Shown: in pieces, positions 19,279 to 26,405 of the stretch
How the letters are laid out: the number at the start of each line of letters is the position of its first letter
Numbering within the stretch: position 1 is the first letter of the stretch
NCBI RefSeq assembly: GCF_028898845.1
Contig: NZ_CP118574.1
Span: forward strand, 3,844,001-3,908,000
Origin: Streptomyces sp. WZ-12
GTDB lineage: Bacteria > Actinomycetota > Actinomycetes > Streptomycetales > Streptomycetaceae
Reading direction: 5' to 3'
Length of the DNA stretch: 64,000 bases
The notes under the pieces: generated by a model
Database searches by the model: none
The model's input: the letters and a program-made list of their open reading frames with translations, nothing else
Told to the model about the DNA's origin: nothing
Made by a program: the position numbers and the translations under genes

Positions 19279-20664
19279 CTAGGCGGCGGCCGTCAGCTTC
19301 CCCTCCGACGTCTCGCCGGGCGGGCCCACCCGCGGGACGAAGGCGACGTGCCGGTGCCCGCGCCGCAGGTCGATCTTGAGGCGGAGCCCGCCGGACCGGG
19401 CCAGGGCCAGGCCGACCAGGACCGCGGCCGCCATGGAGATCGCGCCGCCGGCGAGGAAGCCGACCTGCGGGCCGTAGGCGTCGGTGACCCAGCCGACGAC
19501 CGGTGCGCCGAGCGGTGTGCCGCCCATGAACACCATCATGAACAGGCTCATCACCCGGCCGCGCATGGCCGGGTCGGTGGCCATCTGGACGCTGGAGTTG
19601 GCGGTGACGTTGATGGTCAGGCCGACCATGCCGATGGGGACGAGCAGCGCCGCGAAGACCCAGAACCCGGGGGCCAGGGCCGCGACGCACTCCAGCAGGC
19701 CGAAGACCAGGGTCGCGCCGACCAGCATCCGCAGCCGGGAGCCGGCCCGGCGGGCGGCGAGCAGCGCGCCGATCAGCGAGCCGGCCGCCATCAGCCCGTT
19801 GAACAGCGCGTAGGTGCCGGCGCCGGCGTGGAAGACCTTGTAGGTGAAGGCGGTCAGCCAGATCGGGAAGTTGAAGCCGAAGGTGCCGATGAAGCCGACC
19901 AGGACGATGGGCCAGATCAGTTCGGGGTGGTGACGGACGTAGGCCAGGCCCTCCCGGAGCTGCCCCTTGCTGCGCGGGACGCGGTCCACCTTGTGGAGCT
20001 CGGCGGTGCGCATCATCAGCAGGCCGGTGAGCGGGGCGAGGAACGACAGACCGTTGAAGAGGAAGGCCCAGCCGCTGCCGAAGGCGGTGATCAGGACGCC
20101 GGCGACGGCCGGGCCGATCAGTCGGGCGGACTGGAAGTTGGCGGAGTTCAGGCTGACCGCGTTGCGCAGGTCGCGCTGGCCGACCATCTCGGAGACGAAC
20201 GCCTGCCGGGCCGGGTTGTCGACGACGGTGACCAGGCCGAGCAGGAAGGCGCCGGCGTAGACGTGCCAGACCTGGACGTGCCCGGTGAGGGTGAGGCCGG
20301 CCAGCGCCAGGCCGATCAGCCCCATCGCGGACTGGGTGCACAGCAGCAGCTTGCGCTTGCCGAAGCGGTCGGTGAGGACGCCGCCGTAGAGGCCGAAGAG
20401 GAGCATCGGCAGGAACTGGAGCGCGGTGGTGATGCCGACCGCGCCGGAGGAGCCGGTGAGGCTGAGCACCAGCCAGTCCTGGGCGATGCGCTGCATCCAG
20501 GTGCCGGTGTTGGAGACGACCTGACCGGTGGCGAAGAGGCGGTAGTTGCGGATGCGGAGGGAGCTGAACATGCCCGTCCGCGGCGCGGGGTCACCGGCGT
20601 CACGGCCGGGGGCGTCGTCGGAGTTCGGTGCGGGGGCGGAGTGTGCTCCGGGTCCCGTACTCAA
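19279..20664 (-). CDS. MFS transporter (MFS_3/EntS-like)
   Basis: A 461-residue permease with about 12 spans starting near residue 33. Features: IRNYRLFATGQVVSNTGTWM, GGVLTDRFGKRKLLL (loop 2-3 motif) and VVDNPARQAFVSEMVG, typical of MFS_3 exporters of siderophore/drug type. The likely start is TTG at 20664, with GGAGG about 10 bases before, 27 bases after the marR stop; an ATG at residue 32 is possible but far from any ribosome site. Forming an operon with the MarR gene suggests a MarR-repressed efflux pump. Confidence 0.9.
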   Translation of the reverse strand: MSTGPGAHSAPAPNSDDAPGRDAGDPAPRTGMFSSLRIRNYRLFATGQVVSNTGTWMQRIAQDWLVLSLTGSSGAVGITTALQFLPMLLFGLYGGVLTDRFGKRKLLLCTQSAMGLIGLALAGLTLTGHVQVWHVYAGAFLLGLVTVVDNPARQAFVSEMVGQRDLRNAVSLNSANFQSARLIGPAVAGVLITAFGSGWAFLFNGLSFLAPLTGLLMMRTAELHKVDRVPRSKGQLREGLAYVRHHPELIWPIVLVGFIGTFGFNFPIWLTAFTYKVFHAGAGTYALFNGLMAAGSLIGALLAARRAGSRLRMLVGATLVFGLLECVAALAPGFWVFAALLVPIGMVGLTINVTANSSVQMATDPAMRGRVMSLFMMVFMGGTPLGAPVVGWVTDAYGPQVGFLAGGAISMAAAVLVGLALARSGGLRLKIDLRRGHRHVAFVPRVGPPGETSEGKLTAAA

Positions 20665-20691
20665 CGTGGGTTCGCCTCCTAGGGCAGGGAT

Positions 20692-21129
20692 CTACAGCTG
20701 TGCGAGTTTCTCCAGCACGGGCGCGGCGGCCCGCAGCTTGGCCCACTCGTCCTCGTCCAGCCCGGAGGCCAGCTCGGCGAGCCAGGCGTTGCGCCGGCGG
20801 CGGCTCTCTTCGAGCATCGCCTCGGCCTGTTCGGTCTGGGTGACCACCTTCTGGCGGCGGTCGTCGGGGTGCGCCTCAAGCCGGACGAGTCCCTTGGCCT
20901 CCAGCATCGCCACGATGCGGGTCATCGACGGCGGCTGCACGTGCTCCTTGCGGGCCAGCTCGCCGGGGGTGGCGCGACCGCACCGGGCGAGGGTCCCGAG
21001 CACCGACATCTCGGTGGGGCTCAGGGACTCGTCGACCCGCTGGTGCTTGAGGCGGCGCGACAGGCGCATCACGGCGCCGCGCAGCGCGTTTACGGCGTCA
21101 GCGTCGGCGCCGTTGGACAGTTCCGGCAT
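20692..21129 (-). CDS. MarR-family transcriptional regulator
   Basis: About 145 residues, winged helix-turn-helix (LSPTEMSVLGTLARCGRATP, ELARKEHVQPPSMTRIVAML, wing HPDDRRQKVVTQTEQ). The start at 21129 is favoured because TATGCT (minus strand 21142-21137) lies 7 bases before it with no ribosome site; the upstream ATG at 21141 lies inside this -10 box. Downstream is an MFS gene in the same operon, so it is probably a ligand-responsive repressor of efflux that also represses itself at the palindrome just upstream. Confidence 0.92.
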   Translation of the reverse strand: MPELSNGADADAVNALRGAVMRLSRRLKHQRVDESLSPTEMSVLGTLARCGRATPGELARKEHVQPPSMTRIVAMLEAKGLVRLEAHPDDRRQKVVTQTEQAEAMLEESRRRRNAWLAELASGLDEDEWAKLRAAAPVLEKLAQL

Positions 21130-21136
21130 GGTCGTT

Positions 21137-21166
21137 AGCATAGCTCATTAGCCTTTCTAAAGAAAG
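21137..21166 (-). promoter_or_regulatory. marR promoter and operator-like palindrome
   Basis: The minus-strand -10 is TATGCT (21142-21137). Just upstream lies CTTTCT-AA-AGAAAG (21153-21166), a 6+6 inverted repeat between the -10 and -35 positions. Position and symmetry fit an autoregulatory MarR operator; binding is inferred. Confidence 0.55.
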
Positions 21167-21267
21167 CGCCCGTCCACGGTTCTCCCGGTGCCCCGGAATC
21201 ACCCATATGAGTGAGGACGTCTGGGAAAGCGCCACACCTGACCGCGCCCTGCGAGGACCGTGTCCGT

Positions 21268-21468
21268 ATGGGATCGAGAGTGCTCAGCCTGCGCGTGGAC
21301 GGGGAGCTACTGGAGCGCATTCGGCGGCATGCCGCAAAACGCGGAATGAGCGTCCAGGACTATGTGGTCCGGACGCTCATCCGCGAGGACTTCGACGAAC
21401 GACTGTCGATCTCGGTCGACGAGACCGAGCGACTGCACGGCTGGGGGTCGGCGGCCAGCCCCTCGTGA
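21268..21468 (+). CDS. Ribbon-helix-helix small DNA-binding protein
   Basis: 66 residues. RVLSLRVDGELLERIRRHAA forms a strand plus helix and KRGMSVQDYVVRTLIRE the second helix, the ribbon-helix-helix layout of CopG/Arc proteins and many antitoxins. No toxin gene adjoins it, so an orphan regulator is more likely than an antitoxin. The ATG at 21268 has GAGG about 11 bases upstream; an upstream in-frame start would add 19 unrelated residues. Its stop lies within the arm of a hairpin terminator. Confidence 0.78.
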   Translation: MGSRVLSLRVDGELLERIRRHAAKRGMSVQDYVVRTLIREDFDERLSISVDETERLHGWGSAASPS

Positions 21469-21506
21469 CGGGGGCGGCCGCGGGCCCCGGCCGGCCCTCC
21501 CGTCAC
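21465..21506. terminator. Hairpin between convergent RHH gene and NCS2 permease gene
   Basis: GTGACGGG (21465-21472) pairs with CCCGTCAC (21499-21506) around a very GC-rich inner segment that can pair further. It overlaps the stop codon of the plus-strand gene and precedes the 3' end of the minus-strand permease gene. No U-run follows, as is usual in Streptomyces; it could act on both strands. Confidence 0.55.
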
Positions 21507-21546
21507 CCGACCTCCGCCCCCAGAAGACGGCGCTACGCGCCGGCCC

Positions 21547-23019
21547 CTACCTGACCCCGAGCACCTGCTCGATCGGGTTGAGCAGGAAGTAGACGAGGAA
21601 GCACACCCCGACCGCGTTCAGCAGCCACGGGATCTCCTTGAAGCGTCCGGTGACCGACCGCAGCAGGATGAAAGCGAGCACGCCGAGGCCGATGCCGTTG
21701 GTGATGCTGTAGGTGAACGGCATCGAGACGATGGTCAGGAACGCCGGGACGGCGACGGTGAAGTCGCTCCAGTCGATGTCCCGCACGTTCGCGGACATGA
21801 TCAGGAAGCCGACGACCAGCAGCGCGGGCGTGGCGGCCTGCGAGGGGACGACGGTCGCCAGCGGCGTGAAGATCAGCGCGAGCAGGAACAGCCCGCCGGT
21901 GACCAGGTTCGCCAGGCCGGTGCGGGCGCCCTCGCCGACGCCGGCGGTGGACTCCACGAAGCAGGTGTTGGCGGAGGCGGAGCCGAAGCCGCCGCCGGCG
22001 ACCGCGATGCCGTCGGCCATCAGGATGCGGCCCATGTTGGGCAGGTTGCCGGTCTCGTTGTCCAGCAGCCCGGCCTCCTCGCCGACGCCGATGATGGTGC
22101 CCATCGCGTCGAAGAAGCCGGACAGCAGCACGGTGAAGACGAACAGGCAGCCGGTCAGCACGCCGACTTCCTTGAAGCCGCCGAAGAGGCTGATGTGTCC
22201 GATCAGTCCGAAGTCGGGCGCCCCGATGATCTTGTCCGGGACGTTCGGGACGGCCAGACCCCAGGCCGCGTCCGGGATGGTGGCCACCGCGTTGATGATG
22301 ATCGCGACGACGGCCATGGTGACCATGCCGATCAGGATCGCGCCCTTGGTCTTGCGGACCGTCAGCACGAACATCAGCGCCAGGCCGAGCACGAACACCA
22401 GCACCGGCCAGCCCTTGAGCTGACCGCCCTCGCCCAGGCTGAGCGGGACGGTGGTGTGCGCGGCGTCCGGATTGCGGCTGACGAAGCCCGCGTCGACCAG
22501 GCCGACCAGCGAGATGAACAGGCCGATGCCGATCGCGATGGCCCGCCGCAGCCCGTTGGGGATGGCGTCCATCACCCGCTGCCGCAGCCCGGAGGCGACC
22601 AGGATCATCAGCACCAGACCGGCGAGCACCACCATGCCCATCGCGTCCGGCCAGCTCATCTTGGGGGCGAGCTGGAGCGAGACCACGGCGTTGATGCCCA
22701 GGCCGGCCGCGATGGCGATCGGGACGTTGCCCATCAGGCCCATCAGGATCGTTCCCAGGCCGGCCATCAGGGCGGTGGCGGTGACCAGCTGGCCGTTGTC
22801 GAGGTGGTGACCGTACTTGTCGACGCCGGCCCCGAGGATGATCGGGTTCAGCACGACGATGTACGCCATGGCGAAGAACGTGGCCAGTCCGCCGCGCAGT
22901 TCGCGGCCGACCGTCGACCCCCGCTCGGAGATCTTGAAGAAGCGGTCGAGTCCGTTCCTGGGCGGCTGAGCGCCAGGGCTCTTCACGGTGTCGACCGGCG
23001 TGGGGGTCGAGGGCGACAT
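21547..23019 (-). CDS. NCS2-family adenine/guanine/hypoxanthine permease
   Basis: A 490-residue purine permease (AzgA/PbuG-like). It has about 12-14 spans; signature stretches are RGGLATFFAMAYIVVLNPII, NVPIAIAAGLGINAVV, SGFFDAMGTIIGVGEEAGLL and GGFGSASANTCFVESTAGVG, the last two forming the substrate site region. It imports purine bases by H+ symport. The ATG at 23019 has GAGGT 6 bases upstream; the in-frame extension to 23097 is not conserved. A relatively AT-rich leader lies upstream. No classical purine riboswitch was recognised there. Confidence 0.94.
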   Translation of the reverse strand: MSPSTPTPVDTVKSPGAQPPRNGLDRFFKISERGSTVGRELRGGLATFFAMAYIVVLNPIILGAGVDKYGHHLDNGQLVTATALMAGLGTILMGLMGNVPIAIAAGLGINAVVSLQLAPKMSWPDAMGMVVLAGLVLMILVASGLRQRVMDAIPNGLRRAIAIGIGLFISLVGLVDAGFVSRNPDAAHTTVPLSLGEGGQLKGWPVLVFVLGLALMFVLTVRKTKGAILIGMVTMAVVAIIINAVATIPDAAWGLAVPNVPDKIIGAPDFGLIGHISLFGGFKEVGVLTGCLFVFTVLLSGFFDAMGTIIGVGEEAGLLDNETGNLPNMGRILMADGIAVAGGGFGSASANTCFVESTAGVGEGARTGLANLVTGGLFLLALIFTPLATVVPSQAATPALLVVGFLIMSANVRDIDWSDFTVAVPAFLTIVSMPFTYSITNGIGLGVLAFILLRSVTGRFKEIPWLLNAVGVCFLVYFLLNPIEQVLGVR

Positions 23020-23097
23020 GCAGGACCTCAGTCGTACGGGCCGGAGCGGGCGGCCCGTCGGGAAAGCCGGGACGCGCACGGGCGGCGGAGCAAACAA

Positions 23098-23304
23098 CCA
23101 ATGAACCGGAACAGCATGGAGGGATCAGATTGGAGGAATCAACGATCCGAACCAGTCAGTTTCGGAAAGGTTCAGTATGAATAAACAATTCGTTGATCGC
23201 TATCTCCGCGCGTAGACCCCTGTGCGGCCTGCCCGGAGGCCCCCGCGGGCGCCCGGTCCGCGGTCCCGGATCGCCGCCGCACCCGGCCCCGTAAGCTGAA
23301 CCCC
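23098..23304. other. AT-richer leader/promoter region between purine permease and DUF2530 gene
   Basis: Bases 23100-23205 are clearly less GC-rich than their surroundings (for example TATGAATAAACAATTCG). Read on the minus strand this is the leader of the permease gene, with TTGTTTATTCATACT as possible promoter core and a small hairpin CCGAA-N9-TTCGG. A 27-codon open reading at 23101 on the plus strand lacks coding character. The right end holds TAAGCT (23292-23297), the -10 of the DUF2530 gene. Confidence 0.45.
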
Positions 23305-23574
23305 ATGTGGAAGAAGTCCGAACTGCGCGCCGCCCCGCCGCCGCTCGAAGGTCCCGTCGTCGGCACGATCACCGGCGGCACCGTCATCTGGTTCGTGCTC
23401 TTCCTCGCCCAACTCCCCTTCTACGGCTGGTACGCCGACCACGGGCACACCTGGTTCCTGTGGACCTGCCTGGCCGGCGGCGGGCTCGGCCTGCTCGGCG
23501 TCTGGTACGTCCGCAAGCGCGACGCCGCGATCAAGCGGGCCGCCGCCGCGGCCACCGCCTCCGAGGTCTCCTGA
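23305..23574 (+). CDS. DUF2530 membrane protein
   Basis: An 89-residue actinobacterial protein with two spans (VVGTITGGTVIWFVLFLAQL and TWFLWTCLAGGGLGLLGVWY) and a basic C-terminal tail YVRKRDAAIKRA. Length and pattern match DUF2530. Function unknown. The -10 TAAGCT with a 7-base gap to ATG and no ribosome site suggests leaderless mRNA. It is divergent from the NCS2 permease gene. Confidence 0.85.
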   Translation: MWKKSELRAAPPPLEGPVVGTITGGTVIWFVLFLAQLPFYGWYADHGHTWFLWTCLAGGGLGLLGVWYVRKRDAAIKRAAAAATASEVS

Positions 23575-23605
23575 CGCCCCACCCGCCCCACCGGACGCCG
23601 CCCGC

Positions 23606-23629
23606 ACCTTCGAAGGTTGCCGCGCAACC
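23606..23629. promoter_or_regulatory. Two overlapping palindromes upstream of the P-type ATPase gene
   Basis: ACCTTCGAAGGT (23606-23617) is a perfect 12-base palindrome; GGTTGC-CGC-GCAACC (23615-23629) is a perfect hairpin sharing its GGT. They lie 75-98 bases before the ATPase start and about 35 bases after the DUF2530 stop. They may be a metal-regulator operator or a terminator for the DUF2530 gene. Confidence 0.4.
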
Positions 23630-23703
23630 GGACAGAATCCCGCAGATCACTTCTGTCGACCGCCAGCGGGTGAAGCGGGCAATCCGCCCGTAACGTCTAG
23701 GGC

Positions 23704-26121
23704 ATGACGGACCCGGCGAAGACCGAAGTCGAGGAACCGGAGCCCGGCGGCCGGCCCGCCAGCGGGGGCCGGGAGGTGGCGCGCCGCGGGTTGACCGCCG
23801 CCGAGGTCGCCGAGCGGGTGGCCAGGGGCGAGGTCAACGACGTTCCCCTGCGGTCCTCCCGCTCGACCGCGGACATCGTCCGCGGCAACGTCTTCACCCG
23901 CTTCAACGCCATCATCGGCGTCCTGTTCGTGATCATCCTGATCGTCGGCCCGCTCCAGGACGGCCTGTTCGGCTTCGTCATCATCGCCAACACCGGCATC
24001 GGCATCATCCAGGAGCTGCGCGCCAAGAAGACGCTGGACGGCCTGGCCCTGATCGGCGAGTCCCGGCCGGTCGTCCGGCGCGACGGGGCGGCCGTGGAGG
24101 TGCCCACCTCCGAGGTGGTCCTCGACGACGTCCTCGAACTCGGCCCCGGCGACAAGGTGATCGTCGACGGCGAGGTGCTGGAGGCCGACGGCCTGGAGGT
24201 CGACGAGTCGCTGCTCACCGGCGAGGCGGACCCGGTGGTGAAGAAGCCGGGTGACCCGATGATGTCCGGCAGCTTCGTGGTCGCCGGCAACGGCGCGTTC
24301 ACCGCGACCAAGGTGGGCCGGGAGGCGTACGCGGCGCGGCTCGCCGAGGAGGCCAGCCGGTTCACCCTGGTCCACTCCGAACTGCGCAGCGGCATCAGCC
24401 AGATCCTCAAGTACGTGACGTGGATGATGGTGCCGACCGCGCTGGGGCTGATCTTCAGTCATCTGCTCACGCTGGGGCTGCCGGCCGATGCCGCGGTGCG
24501 CCGGATGGTCGCCGGGATCGTGCCGATGATCCCCGAGGGGCTGGTGCTGCTGACCTCGGTCGCCTTCGCGATCGGCGTGATCCGGCTGGGCCGCCAGCAG
24601 TGCCTGGTACAGGAGTTGCCGGCGATCGAGGGCCTGGCGCGGGTGAACGTGGTCTGCCTGGACAAGACCGGCACCCTCACCGAGGGCGGCATGGACGTCC
24701 GTGAACTGCGGCCGCTGGAGGGGCAGGACGCGGACCACCTGCGGCGGGTGCTCGGCGCGTTCGGCGCCTCCGACCCGCGCCCCAACCCCTCCCTCCAGGC
24801 CATCGTCGACGCCTGCCCGGCCCCGGAGTCCTGGCAGTGCACCTCCACCCTCCCGTTCTCCTCCGCCCGCAAGTACAGCGGCGCGGCCCTCACCGCGCCC
24901 GACGGGGAGCACGGTGACTGGCTGCTCGGCGCGCCCGACGTGCTGCTCCCCGCCGACGACGCGCTGCTGCCCGAGATCGATCAACTCGGCGCCCAGGGCC
25001 TGCGCGTGCTGCTGCTGGCCCGCGCCACCCGGCCGCTGGACCACCCCGACGTCGCCCGCGAGGTGCGCCCGGTCGCCCTGGTCGCCCTAGAGCAGCGGCT
25101 GCGCGCGGAGGCCCCCGACACCCTGCGCTACTTCGCGGACCAGGGCGTCCAGGCGAAGGTGATCTCCGGCGACAACGCGGTGTCGGTGGGGGCGGTCGCC
25201 GGCAAGCTGGGGCTGCCCGGCGCCGACTCCCCCGTGGACGCGCGGCAGTTGCCGCACGACGATCCGGAGGCGCTGGCGCGGGCCGTGGAGGAGGGCGCGG
25301 TCTTCGGGCGGGTCACGCCCCAACAGAAGCGGGAGATGGTCGGCGCGCTGCAGTCCCGCGGCCACTACGTCGCGATGACCGGCGACGGCGTCAACGACGT
25401 GCTGGCCCTCAAGGACGCCGACGTCGGCGTCGCCATGGGCTCCGGCTCCGAGGCGACCCGGGCGGTCGCCCAGATCGTGCTGCTGAACAACAGCTTCGCG
25501 ACGCTGCCCTCGGTGGTCGCCGAGGGCCGCCGGGTGATCGGCAACATCACCCGGGTCGCCACCCTCTTCCTCACCAAGACCGTCTACTCGGTGCTGCTGG
25601 CCGTCCTGGTGGCCTGCTGCCAGATCCCCTACCCGTACCTGCCCCGGCACCTGACGCTGCTGTCGACGCTGACCATCGGCGTCCCGGCCTTCTTCCTCGC
25701 GTTGGCGCCCAACACGGAGCGCGCCCGGCCGCACTTCGTCCGCCGGGTGATGCGCTACGCCGTCCCGTCCGGCCTGATCACCGGCGTCGCGGCGTTCGCC
25801 ACCTATCTGCTGGCCCGCTCCTACTACACCGGCCCGGACGCCCTGAGCGCACAGACCAGCGTCGCCACCCTGACCCTCTTCCTCACCGCGCTGTACGTCC
25901 TGGCGATCATCGCCCGCCCCTACACGTGGTGGCGGATCGGCCTGGTCCTGCTGATGGGTCTGGGCTTCCTGGTCGTCCTGGCGACGCCCTGGCTCCAGCG
26001 CTTCTTCGAACTGCGGCTGGTCGGCACGACGATGCCGTGGACGGCGGTGGCCATCGCGGCGGTGGCGGCGGTGCTGCTGGAGGTGGCCTGGCGGTGGGTG
26101 GGGAGACGGTTCCCCGCGTGA
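23704..26121 (+). CDS. Cation-transporting P-type ATPase (CtpE-like)
   Basis: 805 residues. It has the phosphorylation motif DKTGTLTEG with Asp320, actuator motif LLTGEADPV (the usual TGES changed to TGEA), hinge TGDGVNDVLALKDADVGVAM, and membrane motif MIPEGLVLLTS in helix M4. About 10 spans. PEGL in place of the CPC or PEGLP motifs, and the overall layout, match the CtpE group, for which Ca2+ uptake has been described in mycobacteria. Transported ion here is inferred. TAACGT lies 7 bases before ATG, without a ribosome site. Confidence 0.9.
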   Translation: MTDPAKTEVEEPEPGGRPASGGREVARRGLTAAEVAERVARGEVNDVPLRSSRSTADIVRGNVFTRFNAIIGVLFVIILIVGPLQDGLFGFVIIANTGIGIIQELRAKKTLDGLALIGESRPVVRRDGAAVEVPTSEVVLDDVLELGPGDKVIVDGEVLEADGLEVDESLLTGEADPVVKKPGDPMMSGSFVVAGNGAFTATKVGREAYAARLAEEASRFTLVHSELRSGISQILKYVTWMMVPTALGLIFSHLLTLGLPADAAVRRMVAGIVPMIPEGLVLLTSVAFAIGVIRLGRQQCLVQELPAIEGLARVNVVCLDKTGTLTEGGMDVRELRPLEGQDADHLRRVLGAFGASDPRPNPSLQAIVDACPAPESWQCTSTLPFSSARKYSGAALTAPDGEHGDWLLGAPDVLLPADDALLPEIDQLGAQGLRVLLLARATRPLDHPDVAREVRPVALVALEQRLRAEAPDTLRYFADQGVQAKVISGDNAVSVGAVAGKLGLPGADSPVDARQLPHDDPEALARAVEEGAVFGRVTPQQKREMVGALQSRGHYVAMTGDGVNDVLALKDADVGVAMGSGSEATRAVAQIVLLNNSFATLPSVVAEGRRVIGNITRVATLFLTKTVYSVLLAVLVACCQIPYPYLPRHLTLLSTLTIGVPAFFLALAPNTERARPHFVRRVMRYAVPSGLITGVAAFATYLLARSYYTGPDALSAQTSVATLTLFLTALYVLAIIARPYTWWRIGLVLLMGLGFLVVLATPWLQRFFELRLVGTTMPWTAVAIAAVAAVLLEVAWRWVGRRFPA

Positions 26122-26169
26122 GGCGCGCGCAGCACGCCGGGCATGCGCCCGCGACCAACACCGGGCCGT

Positions 26170-26342
26170 CGGCGCCTACTTGCCACTGGCTTCCGCCAGA
26201 AGTCGCCGACCTGACCCGGCCCCCCTACGGCAGAGTCGCCGTCCGCGACTCCAAGGAGCCCAGTGGTCCGGCTTTTCTGATCAAGCCGGAGGGGTGGACA
26301 ACCTTCGTCGCTGCCGTTGCCCACGAGGTTTTCCCCGCCTGA
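26170..26342 (+). pseudogene. DUF397 remnant (C-terminal half)
   Basis: The plus strand downstream of the ATPase reads EVADLTRPPYGRVAVRDSKE, PSGPAFLIKPEGWTTFVAAV and a short end, which is the C-terminal half of a DUF397 protein (VRDSK-x-P-x-GP then W-x-x-F). The N-terminal W-x-KSSYS part is missing and no start codon or ribosome site fits. The frame is open further upstream only through the ATPase gene. It is probably a decayed gene from a former DUF397/DUF5753 locus. Confidence 0.6.
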
Positions 26343-26405
26343 GTCACCCCGTGCAGCTTCCGCGACGACCCCTGTCGCCCGACAGGGGCCGTCGCGGCGC
26401 CAGCC

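Noticed and set aside
21268..21468. Toxin-antitoxin pair centred on the ribbon-helix-helix gene
   Set aside because: No toxin-sized gene lies on either side; the neighbours are marR (divergent) and the NCS2 permease (convergent).
23101..23184. 27-codon open frame with ATG in the AT-rich leader
   Set aside because: No ribosome site and codon usage unlike local genes; more likely part of the permease leader on the other strand.
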